A DNA stretch of 19,007 nucleotides from an uncultured Lachnospiraceae bacterium (GTDB taxonomy: Bacteria; Bacillota; Clostridia; Lachnospirales; Lachnospiraceae): the NCBI GenBank assembly GCA_934370915.1, contig CAKRNI010000026.1:1-19007 (forward strand). The letters are read 5' to 3'. A model generated the notes under the pieces. The model was not told the origin of the DNA and did no database searches. It worked only from the letters and a program-made list of their open reading frames with translations. This document shows positions 1 to 7,625 of the stretch, piece after piece. A program made the position numbers and the translations under genes. Position 1 is the first letter of the stretch. Each line of letters begins with the position of its first letter.

Positions 1-91
1 TAAATTACTTATTGGTATTTGCCAGAATGATACGGCAATATGCATTTTTGAATATGATCACTATATTTGTATAGAAATCGAGGATATTTAC

Positions 92-583
92 ATGGAAAAA
101 ATGACTGGAAAGGTCTGGGTTCTGGGCGATGACATCGACACCGATATCATTATCCCGACCGAGTACCTTGCATTAAAAACCATTGACGATATGAAACAGT
201 ACGGATTTTCCCCGCTCCGCCCGGAGCTGGCTGCCCAGATCAAGCCCGGTGACATCATCGTTGCCGGAAAGAACTTTGGCTGCGGCTCTTCAAGGGAGCA
301 GGCACCGGAGATCATCAAAGCGTTGGGAATCCAGTGCGTGATCGCGAAATCCTTTGCGAGGATCTTCTTCCGCAACTCCATCAACAACGGTCTGCTCTTA
401 ATCGAACAGCCGACACTCTACGATGACATCAAAGAGGGCGATACCGTATCCGTTGTGATGAACGAGCACATCGACTACAACGGAAAAGAGTACCCGATCG
501 CATCTCTTCCTGAGAACCTGATGGACATTATCCGCGCAGGCGGCCTTGTAAAAGCCATGCGCAAGCTGAATGGTTTGGACTGA
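92..583 (+). CDS. leuD: 3-isopropylmalate dehydratase small subunit
   Basis: This is the small swivelling subunit of isopropylmalate isomerase, which interconverts 2- and 3-isopropylmalate in leucine biosynthesis in the cytoplasm. The 163-residue length fits the short archaeal/clostridial LeuD class rather than the ~200-residue enterobacterial one. Visible signatures are GDDIDTDIIIP (residues 12-22) and NFGCGSSRE (61-69), the substrate-loop motif of aconitase-family small subunits. The ATG at 92 has GAGG eight bases upstream (80-83); a second ATG at 101 lacks this spacing. leuC follows after 16 bases, so both subunits come from one message. The same fold serves homoaconitase and dimethylmalate dehydratase, so substrate is inferred from family resemblance. 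I see no convincing promoter in bases 1-91; transcription may enter from an upstream gene outside the window. Confidence 0.93.
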   Translation: MEKMTGKVWVLGDDIDTDIIIPTEYLALKTIDDMKQYGFSPLRPELAAQIKPGDIIVAGKNFGCGSSREQAPEIIKALGIQCVIAKSFARIFFRNSINNGLLLIEQPTLYDDIKEGDTVSVVMNEHIDYNGKEYPIASLPENLMDIIRAGGLVKAMRKLNGLD

Positions 584-599
584 AGGGGAGGAAAACGAA

Positions 600-1844
600 A
601 TGGGAAAGACTGTAATTGAGAAGATCGTTGAACATAATACCGGCAGGTCCGTAAAGCCGGGCGATATCGTGACCGTAAATGTTGACCGCGTCATGATCCA
701 CGACATTTTTATTCCGTTCGTGGCGGAGAAATTTAAAGAGATGGGATTTGAGAAGCTGTGGGATCCGGATAAAGTCGTTCTGATCTACGACCACCTTGTT
801 CCGGCAAGCCAGCTTGACGATACAAGACATTTCCATGTCGGTGATGAGTTTGCCGCAAAATACGGTATGACCCATGTACACAGAAGCGACGGAATCTGCC
901 ACCAGTTGATGACAGAGGCTGGATATGTAAAACCGGGTGATATCGCATTCGGTACAGACAGCCACACAACGACCTACGGCTGTGTCGGCGCGTTCTCTTC
1001 CGGTATCGGATATACAGAAATGGCCAGCATCTTAGGAACCGGAACCATGTGGATCCGTGTGCCGGAGACCATCAAAGTTGTCATCAACGGAAAGCTGCCG
1101 GAGAATGTAATGTCCAAGGATGTGATCCTGCGCCTCATCGGTGATCTCGGCGCGGACGGCGCTACTTATAAGGCTCTGGAGTTCTCCGGAAGCGCAGTTG
1201 AGAGCATGACAGTCGCAAGCCGCATGACGATCTCCAATATGGCTATCGAGGCTGGCGCAAAGTGCGCTCTGTTCACACCGGATGAGAAGACAGCGGAGTA
1301 CTGTGATGTGACATTAAATGACTATCAGAAGAGTCTCTTCGGCGATCCGGACGCAAATTACTGCCGCGTAATGGAATACAACGCTGAGGATTTTGTTCCG
1401 GTCATGGCATGTCCGTCCCAGGTTGACAAGATCCGCAATGTCAGCGAGCTCGAGGGCACAGAGATCGATCAGGTATTTATCGGTTCCTGCACAAACGGAC
1501 GTCTTGAGGACCTGGCTGCGGCTGCGGAAGTCTTAAAAGGAAAGAAAGTCGCAAAATTTGTAAAGCTCATCGTGACTCCGGCAAGCCGCAAGATCTACAA
1601 ACAGGCTGCTGATCTCGGCATTCTCGAGACCCTGGCTGAGGCAGGCGCTATGATCACCCATCCGGGCTGTGGACTCTGCTGCGGACGCGCAGGCGGTATC
1701 CTGACAGACGGCGAACGCGTCGTTGCAACCAATAACCGTAACTTCTTAGGACGTATGGGAACCTCCAAGGTACAGATCTATCTGGCATCACCGAGAACCG
1801 CTGCAGCTTGTGCGGTGGCTGGTAAGATCGTTTGTCCGGAATAA
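600..1844 (+). CDS. leuC: 3-isopropylmalate dehydratase large subunit
   Basis: This is the catalytic [4Fe-4S] subunit of isopropylmalate isomerase and partner of the LeuD just upstream. The 414-residue protein shows GTDSHTTTYG (118-127), GSCTNGR with Cys297, and HPGCGLC with Cys357 and Cys360, the three cluster ligands of the aconitase superfamily. The length is that of the short LeuC/HacA-type class. I chose the ATG at 600 because AGGGGAGG (585-592 region) sits about eight bases before it; an in-frame ATG at 570 lies inside leuD and would bury that ribosome binding site. The small-before-large gene order is reversed relative to the familiar leuCD order. Homoaconitase or 2,3-dimethylmalate dehydratase activity is possible but less likely. 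Confidence 0.93.
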   Translation: MGKTVIEKIVEHNTGRSVKPGDIVTVNVDRVMIHDIFIPFVAEKFKEMGFEKLWDPDKVVLIYDHLVPASQLDDTRHFHVGDEFAAKYGMTHVHRSDGICHQLMTEAGYVKPGDIAFGTDSHTTTYGCVGAFSSGIGYTEMASILGTGTMWIRVPETIKVVINGKLPENVMSKDVILRLIGDLGADGATYKALEFSGSAVESMTVASRMTISNMAIEAGAKCALFTPDEKTAEYCDVTLNDYQKSLFGDPDANYCRVMEYNAEDFVPVMACPSQVDKIRNVSELEGTEIDQVFIGSCTNGRLEDLAAAAEVLKGKKVAKFVKLIVTPASRKIYKQAADLGILETLAEAGAMITHPGCGLCCGRAGGILTDGERVVATNNRNFLGRMGTSKVQIYLASPRTAAACAVAGKIVCPE

Positions 1845-1920
1845 ACGAGCATTTCCTGTTCCGTCAATTTGTATTTCAGATTAGTGCAGGATAAATTGGA
1901 TTTTTATTCGTAAAAGAATT

Positions 1921-1970
1921 AAGGTCGAACGTTTCAAATTCGTAATGGGATTTGAAATGTTCGACCTTTT
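1921..1970 (+). terminator. Rho-independent terminator after leuDC
   Basis: A 19-base arm at 1921-1939 pairs with 1950-1968 with a single G-U wobble, enclosing a 10-base loop, and ends in a TTTT run (1967-1970). It lies between the convergent leuC and MATE genes. The plus-strand side fits leuDC; because the stem is nearly perfect it may also stop transcription of the MATE gene from the other side, although the minus-strand T-run is poorer. Confidence 0.85.
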
Positions 1971-2067
1971 ATATTACTTATTTTTATGGGTATGTGACAA
2001 CCGCATCAGCATTCTGATTTTCCTTCCTGGATTTTCTAACGGCTAATACTGTCTTTTCCCATAGACG

Positions 2068-3447
2068 TTATGCCGTCGCTTTCTTTGTTCCATCAATATT
2101 TCGCAGTGCCTTTCTGAACTGGATCGCAAAAATAATCGCCGTAAACGTCACCGCAATCGCATCCGCGATCGGCTCCGCCATGTAGACACCCATGGTCTTG
2201 TTGCTGACGAACATCGGAACGATGAAGATCAACGGGAGCAGAAGCACGAATTTACGCACAACCGCCACGATGATCGAGCATACTGCATATCCGATGGCAA
2301 CAAAGGTCATCTGGCAGGCAAGCTGGATTCCAAAGAGGAACATTGCACCGCAATAGATCCGGAGTGCACCTGCAGTGAAGGAAACGAGTTCTGGGTCGGA
2401 GCTGAAGATTCCCGCGAAGGTTGCCGGGAAAAGCTGGACAAAGAGCCAGAACAACGTGGAATAGATCAGTGAAATCACGAGGTGGAGCTTGAATGTCTTC
2501 TTCATACGGTCGATATTTCTCGCTCCGTAGTTATAGCTCATGATCGGCTGTGCGCCCTGTCCGATTCCCTGAAGCGGCAGCATTGCGAACTGCATCGTGC
2601 TTGTGAGGATCGTCATGGCACCCACCGCCAGATCCCCGCCGTATTTTAACAGGGAAGAGTTAAAGCATACGGAGATAACGCTCTCGCTGGACTGCATCAC
2701 AAATGTGGAGAGGCCCAGAGCCAGACACGGGAGAACGATAGACGGAACCGGCTTTAAATACTCCTTTTTGATCCGTAAGAAGGTCTTCTTTCCGGTCAGG
2801 AACGCGAGAACCCAGCCGCAGGATACTGCCTGAGAGATGATCGTCGCGAGAGCCGCGCCCTTTACGCCCATGCCAAGCCCGAAGATAAAGATCGGGTCCA
2901 GAATAATATTGCAGACAGCGCCGATGGTAACCGTCAGCATACTGGTCTTTGAAAATCCTTGGGCCGTGATGAACATGTTCATCCCCAGCGTCATCTGGAC
3001 AAAGATCGTTCCGACAGCGTAAATACTCATGTAATCAACGGCATAGTCGATGGTGTTTTCACTGGCTCCAAAAGTCAAGAGCATAGAGCGGCCAAACAAC
3101 AGTAAGACTGCTGTCAGGATCGCAGAAATGATGATCTGAACCGTAAAACAGCCGCTGAGAATCTTCTCCGCGGAATCCATATCATCTTTTCCCATAAAGA
3201 TCGACGCTCTCGGCGCGCCGCCGGAGCCGACGAGGGCCGCGAAGGCGGAGACCACCATAATGATCGGCAGGCAGACACCGACACCGGTCAGGGCGAGACT
3301 TCCGCTTCCCGGGATATGTCCAATGTAGATCCGGTCAACAATGTTGTACAGCATGTTGACGATCTGTGCGATGACAGATGGAACGGCAAGCTTGAAAAGA
3401 AGCTTTCCGATCGGCTCTGTCCCAAGAAATTCTTTACTGTTATTCAT
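2068..3447 (-). CDS. MATE family multidrug exporter, MepA-like
   Basis: The 459-residue hydrophobic protein is an integral membrane transporter of the MATE superfamily, expected to have 12 membrane segments in two related bundles and to export cationic drugs or dyes by ion antiport. The N-terminal GKLLFKLAVPSVIAQIVNML followed by YNIVDRIYIGHIPG (about residues 13-46) is typical of the MepA/DinF-like clostridial subgroup, and the second half repeats the pattern with GIGQGAQPIMSYNYGA. The start ATG overlaps the 3' end of the upstream marR gene by eight bases (ATGAATAA), which indicates translational coupling; AAGGA lies a few bases upstream. The regulator-exporter pairing resembles mepRA of Staphylococcus. 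Substrate is unknown. Confidence 0.9.
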   Translation of the reverse strand: MNNSKEFLGTEPIGKLLFKLAVPSVIAQIVNMLYNIVDRIYIGHIPGSGSLALTGVGVCLPIIMVVSAFAALVGSGGAPRASIFMGKDDMDSAEKILSGCFTVQIIISAILTAVLLLFGRSMLLTFGASENTIDYAVDYMSIYAVGTIFVQMTLGMNMFITAQGFSKTSMLTVTIGAVCNIILDPIFIFGLGMGVKGAALATIISQAVSCGWVLAFLTGKKTFLRIKKEYLKPVPSIVLPCLALGLSTFVMQSSESVISVCFNSSLLKYGGDLAVGAMTILTSTMQFAMLPLQGIGQGAQPIMSYNYGARNIDRMKKTFKLHLVISLIYSTLFWLFVQLFPATFAGIFSSDPELVSFTAGALRIYCGAMFLFGIQLACQMTFVAIGYAVCSIIVAVVRKFVLLLPLIFIVPMFVSNKTMGVYMAEPIADAIAVTFTAIIFAIQFRKALRNIDGTKKATA

Positions 3448-3880
3448 GCAGCTTTCCTTCTTTCCTGTAATCTGAGATGTTTGAATTGATCCGGTTCATA
3501 AGTTCGAACAGCATCCGGTGCTCTTCCGGGGAGAATCCGCGGCAGATGATCTCGGCGGCCCGTTTCTGGACGTTTTTTCCGTCAGAGACCATCGGCGCAG
3601 CAGCGTCCGTAAGTTTCAGATGGATCGTCCTCCGGTCCGTCCCATGGTATTCCCCTGTGAGCAGTCCGCGCTCTTCTAATGAGCGGACAGACATGGAGAC
3701 ATGGGACTTTGTGAACGCCCGCTTCCTGATAATCTGGGCGGCGGTGTCGCACTCCGGATTGTTGGCGAGAAACAGCAGAATATTGAATTCCATCTGGGTC
3801 ATCCCATATTTTTTGCAGACCGGATCAATGAGCCCCGTGTAGAAATCCCGGCTGTCCGCCATAAAATCAACAAATTTCAT
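3440..3880 (-). CDS. MarR family transcriptional regulator
   Basis: This 146-residue protein is a dimeric winged-helix repressor of the MarR family. Recognisable parts are the recognition-helix region KRAFTKSHVSMSVRSLEERG and the wing motif with TGEYHGTDRRTIHLKLT, which carries the usual DRR of the wing. It most likely represses its own transcription and that of the overlapping MATE gene, released by a ligand of the exporter. I place the start at the ATG at 3880: AGAGGTGA lies six bases before it, whereas an in-frame GTG at 3889 would be part of that ribosome binding site. Two palindromes over its promoter are candidate operators. The inducer is unknown. Confidence 0.88.
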   Translation of the reverse strand: MKFVDFMADSRDFYTGLIDPVCKKYGMTQMEFNILLFLANNPECDTAAQIIRKRAFTKSHVSMSVRSLEERGLLTGEYHGTDRRTIHLKLTDAAAPMVSDGKNVQKRAAEIICRGFSPEEHRMLFELMNRINSNISDYRKEGKLHE

Positions 3881-3904
3881 GTGTATCACCTCTGGTTCAA
3901 AAGT

Positions 3905-3945
3905 GAACTGTTCTATTTAGAACTATATTAGTATACAGGACTAAT
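3905..3945. promoter_or_regulatory. Two candidate MarR operator palindromes
   Basis: One palindrome, GTTCTA-TT-TAGAAC (3910-3923), covers the predicted transcription start; it is flanked by an overlapping GAAC-T-GTTC (3906-3914). A second, ATTAGT-N7-ACTAAT (3927-3945), covers the -10 and part of the spacer. Binding at either would block RNA polymerase, consistent with autoregulation by the adjacent MarR protein. Position and symmetry are seen directly; binding is inferred. Confidence 0.55.
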
Positions 3946-3958
3946 CTTAAAAAGTCAA
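3930..3958 (-). promoter_or_regulatory. Sigma-A promoter of marR-MATE
   Basis: On the minus strand a TTGACT -35 (3953-3958) and TATACT -10 (3930-3935) are separated by exactly 17 bases. The predicted start point is near 3923, about 43 bases before the marR ATG. Confidence 0.8.
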
Positions 3959-4050
3959 GAGCGGCGGCAGCTCTAAGCCTATCCAGATGCCATATCCAGA
4001 CTTCATTTTTCACATGATGTCCTTACCTGCACTACAGATTTTATAAAAAA

Positions 4051-4173
4051 GAGGTGCCTTGGCTGCATATTCCCCAGGTCGACCGGAATTTGCACCTTGG
4101 CACATCCGCGCGGTCACTTGCGACAATCTACATCTTCGCGCGAGTGTGCATCATTGGCACGTTAGTGCCTTTT
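4051..4173. other. GC-rich structured intergenic element, possible small RNA
   Basis: This non-coding stretch holds several inverted repeats: AGGTGC (4052-4057) with GCACCT (4092-4097); a 13-base arm at 4100-4112 with 4137-4149 (one wobble, one mismatch, CGCGCG core); and GGCAC-GTTA-GTGCC (4156-4169) followed by TTTT. CCTTGGC occurs twice (4057-4063, 4095-4101). Read on plus, three hairpins end in a short T-run; read on minus, the AGGTGC stem is followed by six T. The strand is therefore undecided and no strong promoter is evident on either. It is more GC-rich than its surroundings. I do not recognise a known RNA family. Confidence 0.35.
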
Positions 4174-4210
4174 GTGAGACAGGGAATTTCTCGGAATTTC
4201 CTATTACATC

Positions 4211-4279
4211 AAAAAAAATCCGGCAGTCAAGTTGTCTTACAGAATCAAAAATCCCTGTAAAACAACCCAACTGCCGGAT
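4211..4279 (-). terminator. Rho-independent terminator of nrdDG
   Basis: On the minus strand ATCCGGCAGT (4270-4279) pairs perfectly with ACTGCCGGAT (4218-4227); TTGT/ACAA and TTACAG/CTGTAA pairs extend the stem inward. A run of eight T follows (complement of 4211-4218). It begins about 25 bases after the nrdG stop. Confidence 0.88.
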
Positions 4280-4303
4280 CTTTTCTATATATAGCTTTAT
4301 ATT

Positions 4304-4855
4304 CTAATTAAACTTCATCGAGATCCCCCGGCTCACCAAATCATGCCAGACGATCTCCCCTGTTTCCAGGGATTTTTTCACGTCGATGATTCTCTGGTTC
4401 TCTGAACCGCGGAATGCCAGCGCCACGCTGTAGAGGTCCTGGACAAACTCGCCGTCCACGAGAACGTCGATCAGGCTCAGCATCTCATCCGTACACTCAC
4501 ATCTCGCCCGGCTCTCTCCGAGGAGATCTTTATCGAAAAGGTATCCCGTATAGCACCAGATATTTTTCTTCGGGAATCTCTCGCGCACTTTCTTTAAGAA
4601 CGGGAGAAGTGCCCGCTGGTTCTCCGGCTCAAAGGGTTCTCCGCCAAGAAGCGATAATCCATCCACAAAATCCGGCTCCAATGCCTTTATAAGCATCTCT
4701 TCCGTCTCTTCCGTAAATGGCTTTCCATATCCGAAATCCCATGCCACATCATTAAAGCAGTTTTTACAGTGATGTGTACAGCCGGACACGAAGAGAGATA
4801 CGCGGACTCCCTCACCGTTTGCAATATCACATGTTTTGATCTCTCCGTAATTCAT
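4304..4855 (-). CDS. nrdG: Anaerobic ribonucleotide reductase activating protein
   Basis: This radical SAM enzyme reductively cleaves S-adenosylmethionine and abstracts hydrogen from a C-terminal glycine of NrdD, creating the glycyl radical that makes the reductase active under anaerobic conditions. The 183-residue protein carries the CX3CX2C cluster motif at Cys26, Cys30 and Cys33, the GGEP SAM-binding motif at 71-74, and the family signature FRGSENQRIIDVKKSL near the C-terminus. Its ATG shares one base with the nrdD stop codon (TAATG), so the two are translationally coupled and made together. A strong terminator follows it. Confidence 0.95.
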   Translation of the reverse strand: MNYGEIKTCDIANGEGVRVSLFVSGCTHHCKNCFNDVAWDFGYGKPFTEETEEMLIKALEPDFVDGLSLLGGEPFEPENQRALLPFLKKVRERFPKKNIWCYTGYLFDKDLLGESRARCECTDEMLSLIDVLVDGEFVQDLYSVALAFRGSENQRIIDVKKSLETGEIVWHDLVSRGISMKFN

Positions 4856-7044
4856 TACAGGTGCAGTACCCTTTCCTTAATTTCCTGTGTTCTGCCCTGA
4901 TTCCAGAACTGTGTTCCGATGTATCCGCAGGTACGTCTCGCAACGTTGAGCTTGCTCTGATCACGGTTTCCGCAGTGCGGGCATTCCCATACGAGCTTTC
5001 CGTCATCCTCGATGATCCTGATCTCGCCGTCGTAGCCGCATACCTGACAGTAATCGCTCTTCGTATTTAACTCCGCGTACATGATATTGTCGTAGATGTA
5101 GCGGATGACCTGAAGAACAGCCGGGATATTATCCTGCATGTTCGGAACTTCCACGTAGCTGATCGCTCCGCCCGGGGACAGTGCCTGAAATTCAGACTCT
5201 AATTTTAACTTGCTGAAGGCGTCGATCGGCTCCGTTACATGCACATGGTAGCTGTTCGTGATGTAGTTTCTGTCGGTTACGCCCTTTACGATGCCGAAAC
5301 GTCTCTGAAGGCTCTTCGCGAAGGAGTAAGTCGTGGACTCCAGCGGGGTTCCATAGATACTGTAATCGATATTCTCCGCCTCTTTCCACTTCGTGCAGTA
5401 GTCGTTTAACTTCTGCATAATCTCAAGACCGAGTTTCTTTCCTTCCGGCTCAGTTAATTTCTTCTCAATTAAGCTGTATACACACTCCCAGAGACCTGCA
5501 TAGCCCAGAGAAAGTGTGGAATATCCGTCATAGAGGAGTTTGTCGATGGTCTCGCCTTTCTTTAAGCGGGCAAGAGCGCCATACTGCCAGAGGATCGGAG
5601 CCGCATCGGATAAGGTTCCTTTTAATCTCTCGTGGCGGCAGCGCATTGCGCGGTGGCAGAGCTCCATTCTCTCATCAAAAATCTCCCAGAACCTGTTCAT
5701 GTCTTTTCTTGCGCTGAGTCCGATATCAACAAGGTTTACCGTTACAACGCCCTGATTGAAGCGGCCATAATACTTGCGCTCGCCTTCCCGGTAGTTTCCT
5801 GCATTCGCAAGGTTTCCTTTTACATAGGAACGGTCCGGGGTCAGGAAGGAACGGCAGCCCATACATGTATACACATCGCCCTTTAATTCCCGCATCTTCT
5901 TCGCGGAGATATAATCCGGAACCATGCGCTTTGCGGTACATTTTGCCGCAAGCTCCGTTAAATAGTAATACGGCGCATCCGGAGTGATATTGTCCTCATC
6001 GAGCACATAGATCAGCTTCGGGAATGCCGGTGTGATCCATACGCCGGCTTCATTTTTAACGCCGAGATATCTCTGTTTTAAGGTCTCCTCGATGATCATC
6101 GCCAGGTCTTTTTTCTCCTGCGGATTCTTTGCCTCGTCGAGGTACATATAAACGGTAACGAACGGTGCCTGTCCATTTGTGGTAAGAAGTGTTACGACCT
6201 GATACTGGATCGTCTGGATTCCCTTCGTGATCTCTCTGCGGAGACGCTCCTCCGTGAGCTTATCGATCTGATCCTCTGTCACTGCAATCCCAAGATCCTT
6301 CATCTCGCCGATCACTTCCTGACGGATCTTCACTCTCGATACCTGAACGAACGGAGCGAGGTGCGCAAGGCTGATGCTCTGTCCGCCGTACTGGTTGCTG
6401 GCAACCTGAGCGATGATCTGGGTCGCGATGTTGCAGGCTGTGGAGAAGCTGTGCGGACGCTCGATCAATGTCTCGCTGATCACGGTGCCGTTCTGCAGCA
6501 TATCCTCCAGGTTTACAAGATCGCAGTTGTGCATATGCTGTGCAAAATAGTCGGAGTCGTGGAAGTGGATGATTCCCTGCTTATCCGCCTCAACGATATC
6601 CTCCGGAAGAAGAAGTCTTCTCGTGAGATCCTTGCTGACCTCTCCAGCCATATAGTCACGCTGCACGCTGTTGACCGTCGGATTCTTGTTGGAATTTTCC
6701 TGCATAACCTCTTCGTTATTGCACTCGATCAGGGACAGGATCCGGTTGTCCGTCGTATTTGCTTTCCGCACCAGAGAGCGGTCATAGCGGTAGCGCACAT
6801 AATTTTTCGCAATCGCAAAAGCACCGATCGCCATTAACTGGTTCTCGACCATATCCTGGATCTCTTCTACAGACACAGCACGTCCCAGCTTATTGCACTT
6901 GTACTCTACATAATCTGCGATATCCGTAAGCTGTTCCGGTGCCAGATAGGCATTTTCTGTGGCGTTGCACGCCTTCTGGACCGCATTTACGATCTTGAGC
7001 GTATCAAAACTTTCCTCCGCTCCGTTTCTTTTGATGATCTTCAT
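4855..7044 (-). CDS. nrdD: Anaerobic ribonucleoside-triphosphate reductase, class III
   Basis: This oxygen-sensitive enzyme reduces ribonucleoside triphosphates to deoxy forms for DNA synthesis. The 729-residue protein starts with an ATP-cone regulatory domain (about residues 1-90), then the ten-stranded barrel with MHNCDLVN (Cys174) and YTCMGCRSF (Cys394, Cys397), which should include the thiyl radical cysteine. The C-terminus has four zinc ligands, Cys666, Cys669, Cys688 and Cys691, and the glycyl radical motif RRTCGYIG (Gly710 is the probable radical site). GGGGA lies about seven bases before the ATG. nrdG follows with a one-base overlap. Its nearest good promoter is some 330 bases upstream, implying a long leader. 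Confidence 0.96.
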   Translation of the reverse strand: MKIIKRNGAEESFDTLKIVNAVQKACNATENAYLAPEQLTDIADYVEYKCNKLGRAVSVEEIQDMVENQLMAIGAFAIAKNYVRYRYDRSLVRKANTTDNRILSLIECNNEEVMQENSNKNPTVNSVQRDYMAGEVSKDLTRRLLLPEDIVEADKQGIIHFHDSDYFAQHMHNCDLVNLEDMLQNGTVISETLIERPHSFSTACNIATQIIAQVASNQYGGQSISLAHLAPFVQVSRVKIRQEVIGEMKDLGIAVTEDQIDKLTEERLRREITKGIQTIQYQVVTLLTTNGQAPFVTVYMYLDEAKNPQEKKDLAMIIEETLKQRYLGVKNEAGVWITPAFPKLIYVLDEDNITPDAPYYYLTELAAKCTAKRMVPDYISAKKMRELKGDVYTCMGCRSFLTPDRSYVKGNLANAGNYREGERKYYGRFNQGVVTVNLVDIGLSARKDMNRFWEIFDERMELCHRAMRCRHERLKGTLSDAAPILWQYGALARLKKGETIDKLLYDGYSTLSLGYAGLWECVYSLIEKKLTEPEGKKLGLEIMQKLNDYCTKWKEAENIDYSIYGTPLESTTYSFAKSLQRRFGIVKGVTDRNYITNSYHVHVTEPIDAFSKLKLESEFQALSPGGAISYVEVPNMQDNIPAVLQVIRYIYDNIMYAELNTKSDYCQVCGYDGEIRIIEDDGKLVWECPHCGNRDQSKLNVARRTCGYIGTQFWNQGRTQEIKERVLHL

Positions 7045-7371
7045 CCCTGATTCCCCGTTTCATTTCATTGTGTTGGCAGAATTGTCCGCTTTACGCACAA
7101 CTGCCGTTGCCTGTTTTTTTCTTCTGTCTATTCTGTTAAAAAACACAGCTGACCTACAGGTCCGCGCATTTACCGGCCGACCTCAGGCATGTACATTTCA
7201 GTTGCTGATAGTTTTCTTGGTTGTATATACAGTTTGCTTTTTCAGAATTATACAGAAATTTTATCTGATTTAGATATTTTATGATTGATCTGTCGGACCT
7301 GCCGCCACGAGTCTCCTAAGGCGGTCATGTCATGTTCCCGCCACGTTATTTTTAGTCACTCACGCGAGAAC
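7045..7371 (-). other. Long non-coding leader of nrdD
   Basis: If transcription starts at the TATAAT promoter centred near 7380, this is a leader of about 327 bases. It contains two sets of competing pairs. CCGCCACG occurs at 7302-7309 and 7338-7345, and GGCGG (7320-7324) can pair with either. AGGTC (7158-7162) can pair with GACCT at 7151-7155 or at 7179-7183, followed on the minus strand by six T (complement of 7138-7143). This could be an attenuator, but the hairpins are short. I recognise no riboswitch class and no B12 box. No coding frame is convincing on either strand. Confidence 0.4.
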
Positions 7372-7377
7372 GATTCT

Positions 7378-7406
7378 ATTATAACTGTATTGTTCCCGGA
7401 TTGCAA
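7378..7406 (-). promoter_or_regulatory. Probable nrdD promoter
   Basis: On the minus strand TTGCAA (-35, 7401-7406) and a perfect TATAAT (-10, 7378-7383) are 17 bases apart. It points toward nrdD, the only minus-strand gene downstream. Confidence 0.65.
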
Positions 7407-7437
7407 GGAGTACTGCTATATAAATATGATATACCAA

Positions 7438-7485
7438 AACCATATATATGGTGAAAAATTCATGATTCAAAACTATATATTGTTG
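7438..7485. promoter_or_regulatory. Paired NrdR-box-like palindromes
   Basis: CTATATATTG (7473-7482, in an AAA/TTG context) matches the core of the published NrdR box consensus closely. A second perfect palindrome, ACCATATATATGGT (7439-7452), lies with its centre 32 bases away, the usual spacing of tandem NrdR boxes, but its inner AT phase departs from the consensus. A weak TTGAAT (7465-7470) and TATATA (7443-7448) pair could be a second promoter overlapped by these sites. NrdR is the standard repressor of ribonucleotide reductase operons; binding here is inferred. Confidence 0.45.
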
Positions 7486-7510
7486 TTTTTTGAATACAAT
7501 CTACAAGAAG

Positions 7511-7605
7511 AGTCCCCTCCGGGATCATCACGGAAAGGCCCTGAAAAGGCATATCCCGCGAGCCATTTTTCTGCCGTTCTAAGCGTCCAGAAAGCCCGCG
7601 GGACT
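7511..7605. repeat. Long-range inverted repeats after the radical SAM gene
   Basis: AGTCCC (7511-7516) pairs with GGGACT (7600-7605), enclosing 83 bases; inside it CGGGAT (7520-7525) pairs with ATCCCG (7553-7558). On minus the outer stem is followed by a loose pyrimidine run (TCTTCTT), so it may act as the terminator of the 7626-12512 block. On plus it is followed by GTTTTCTCTG. No simple compact terminator is present elsewhere in 7500-7625. Confidence 0.4.
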
Positions 7606-7625
7606 GTTTTCTCTGTTCTTCTCAC

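Noticed and set aside
48..75. TTGAAT and TATAGA as a leuD promoter
   Set aside because: The spacer is 16 and the start point would fall on the ribosome binding site, leaving no leader.
570..599. Upstream in-frame ATG for leuC inside leuD
   Set aside because: The AGGGGAGG ribosome binding site lies just before the ATG at 600; the earlier start would overlap leuD and bury it.
3881..3889. GTG start adding three residues to MarR
   Set aside because: That GTG is part of the AGAGGTGA ribosome binding site of the ATG at 3880.
4051..4097. Resemblance to small signal recognition particle RNA on the minus strand (GCAGCCAAGG)
   Set aside because: The short match lacks the GGAA tetraloop helix and the rest of the conserved hairpin; SRP RNA in Clostridia is also longer.
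4054..4307. Overlapping plus-strand open frames of 68 and 82 residues
   Set aside because: They translate inverted-repeat and terminator sequence, with no ribosome binding site and no protein-like composition.
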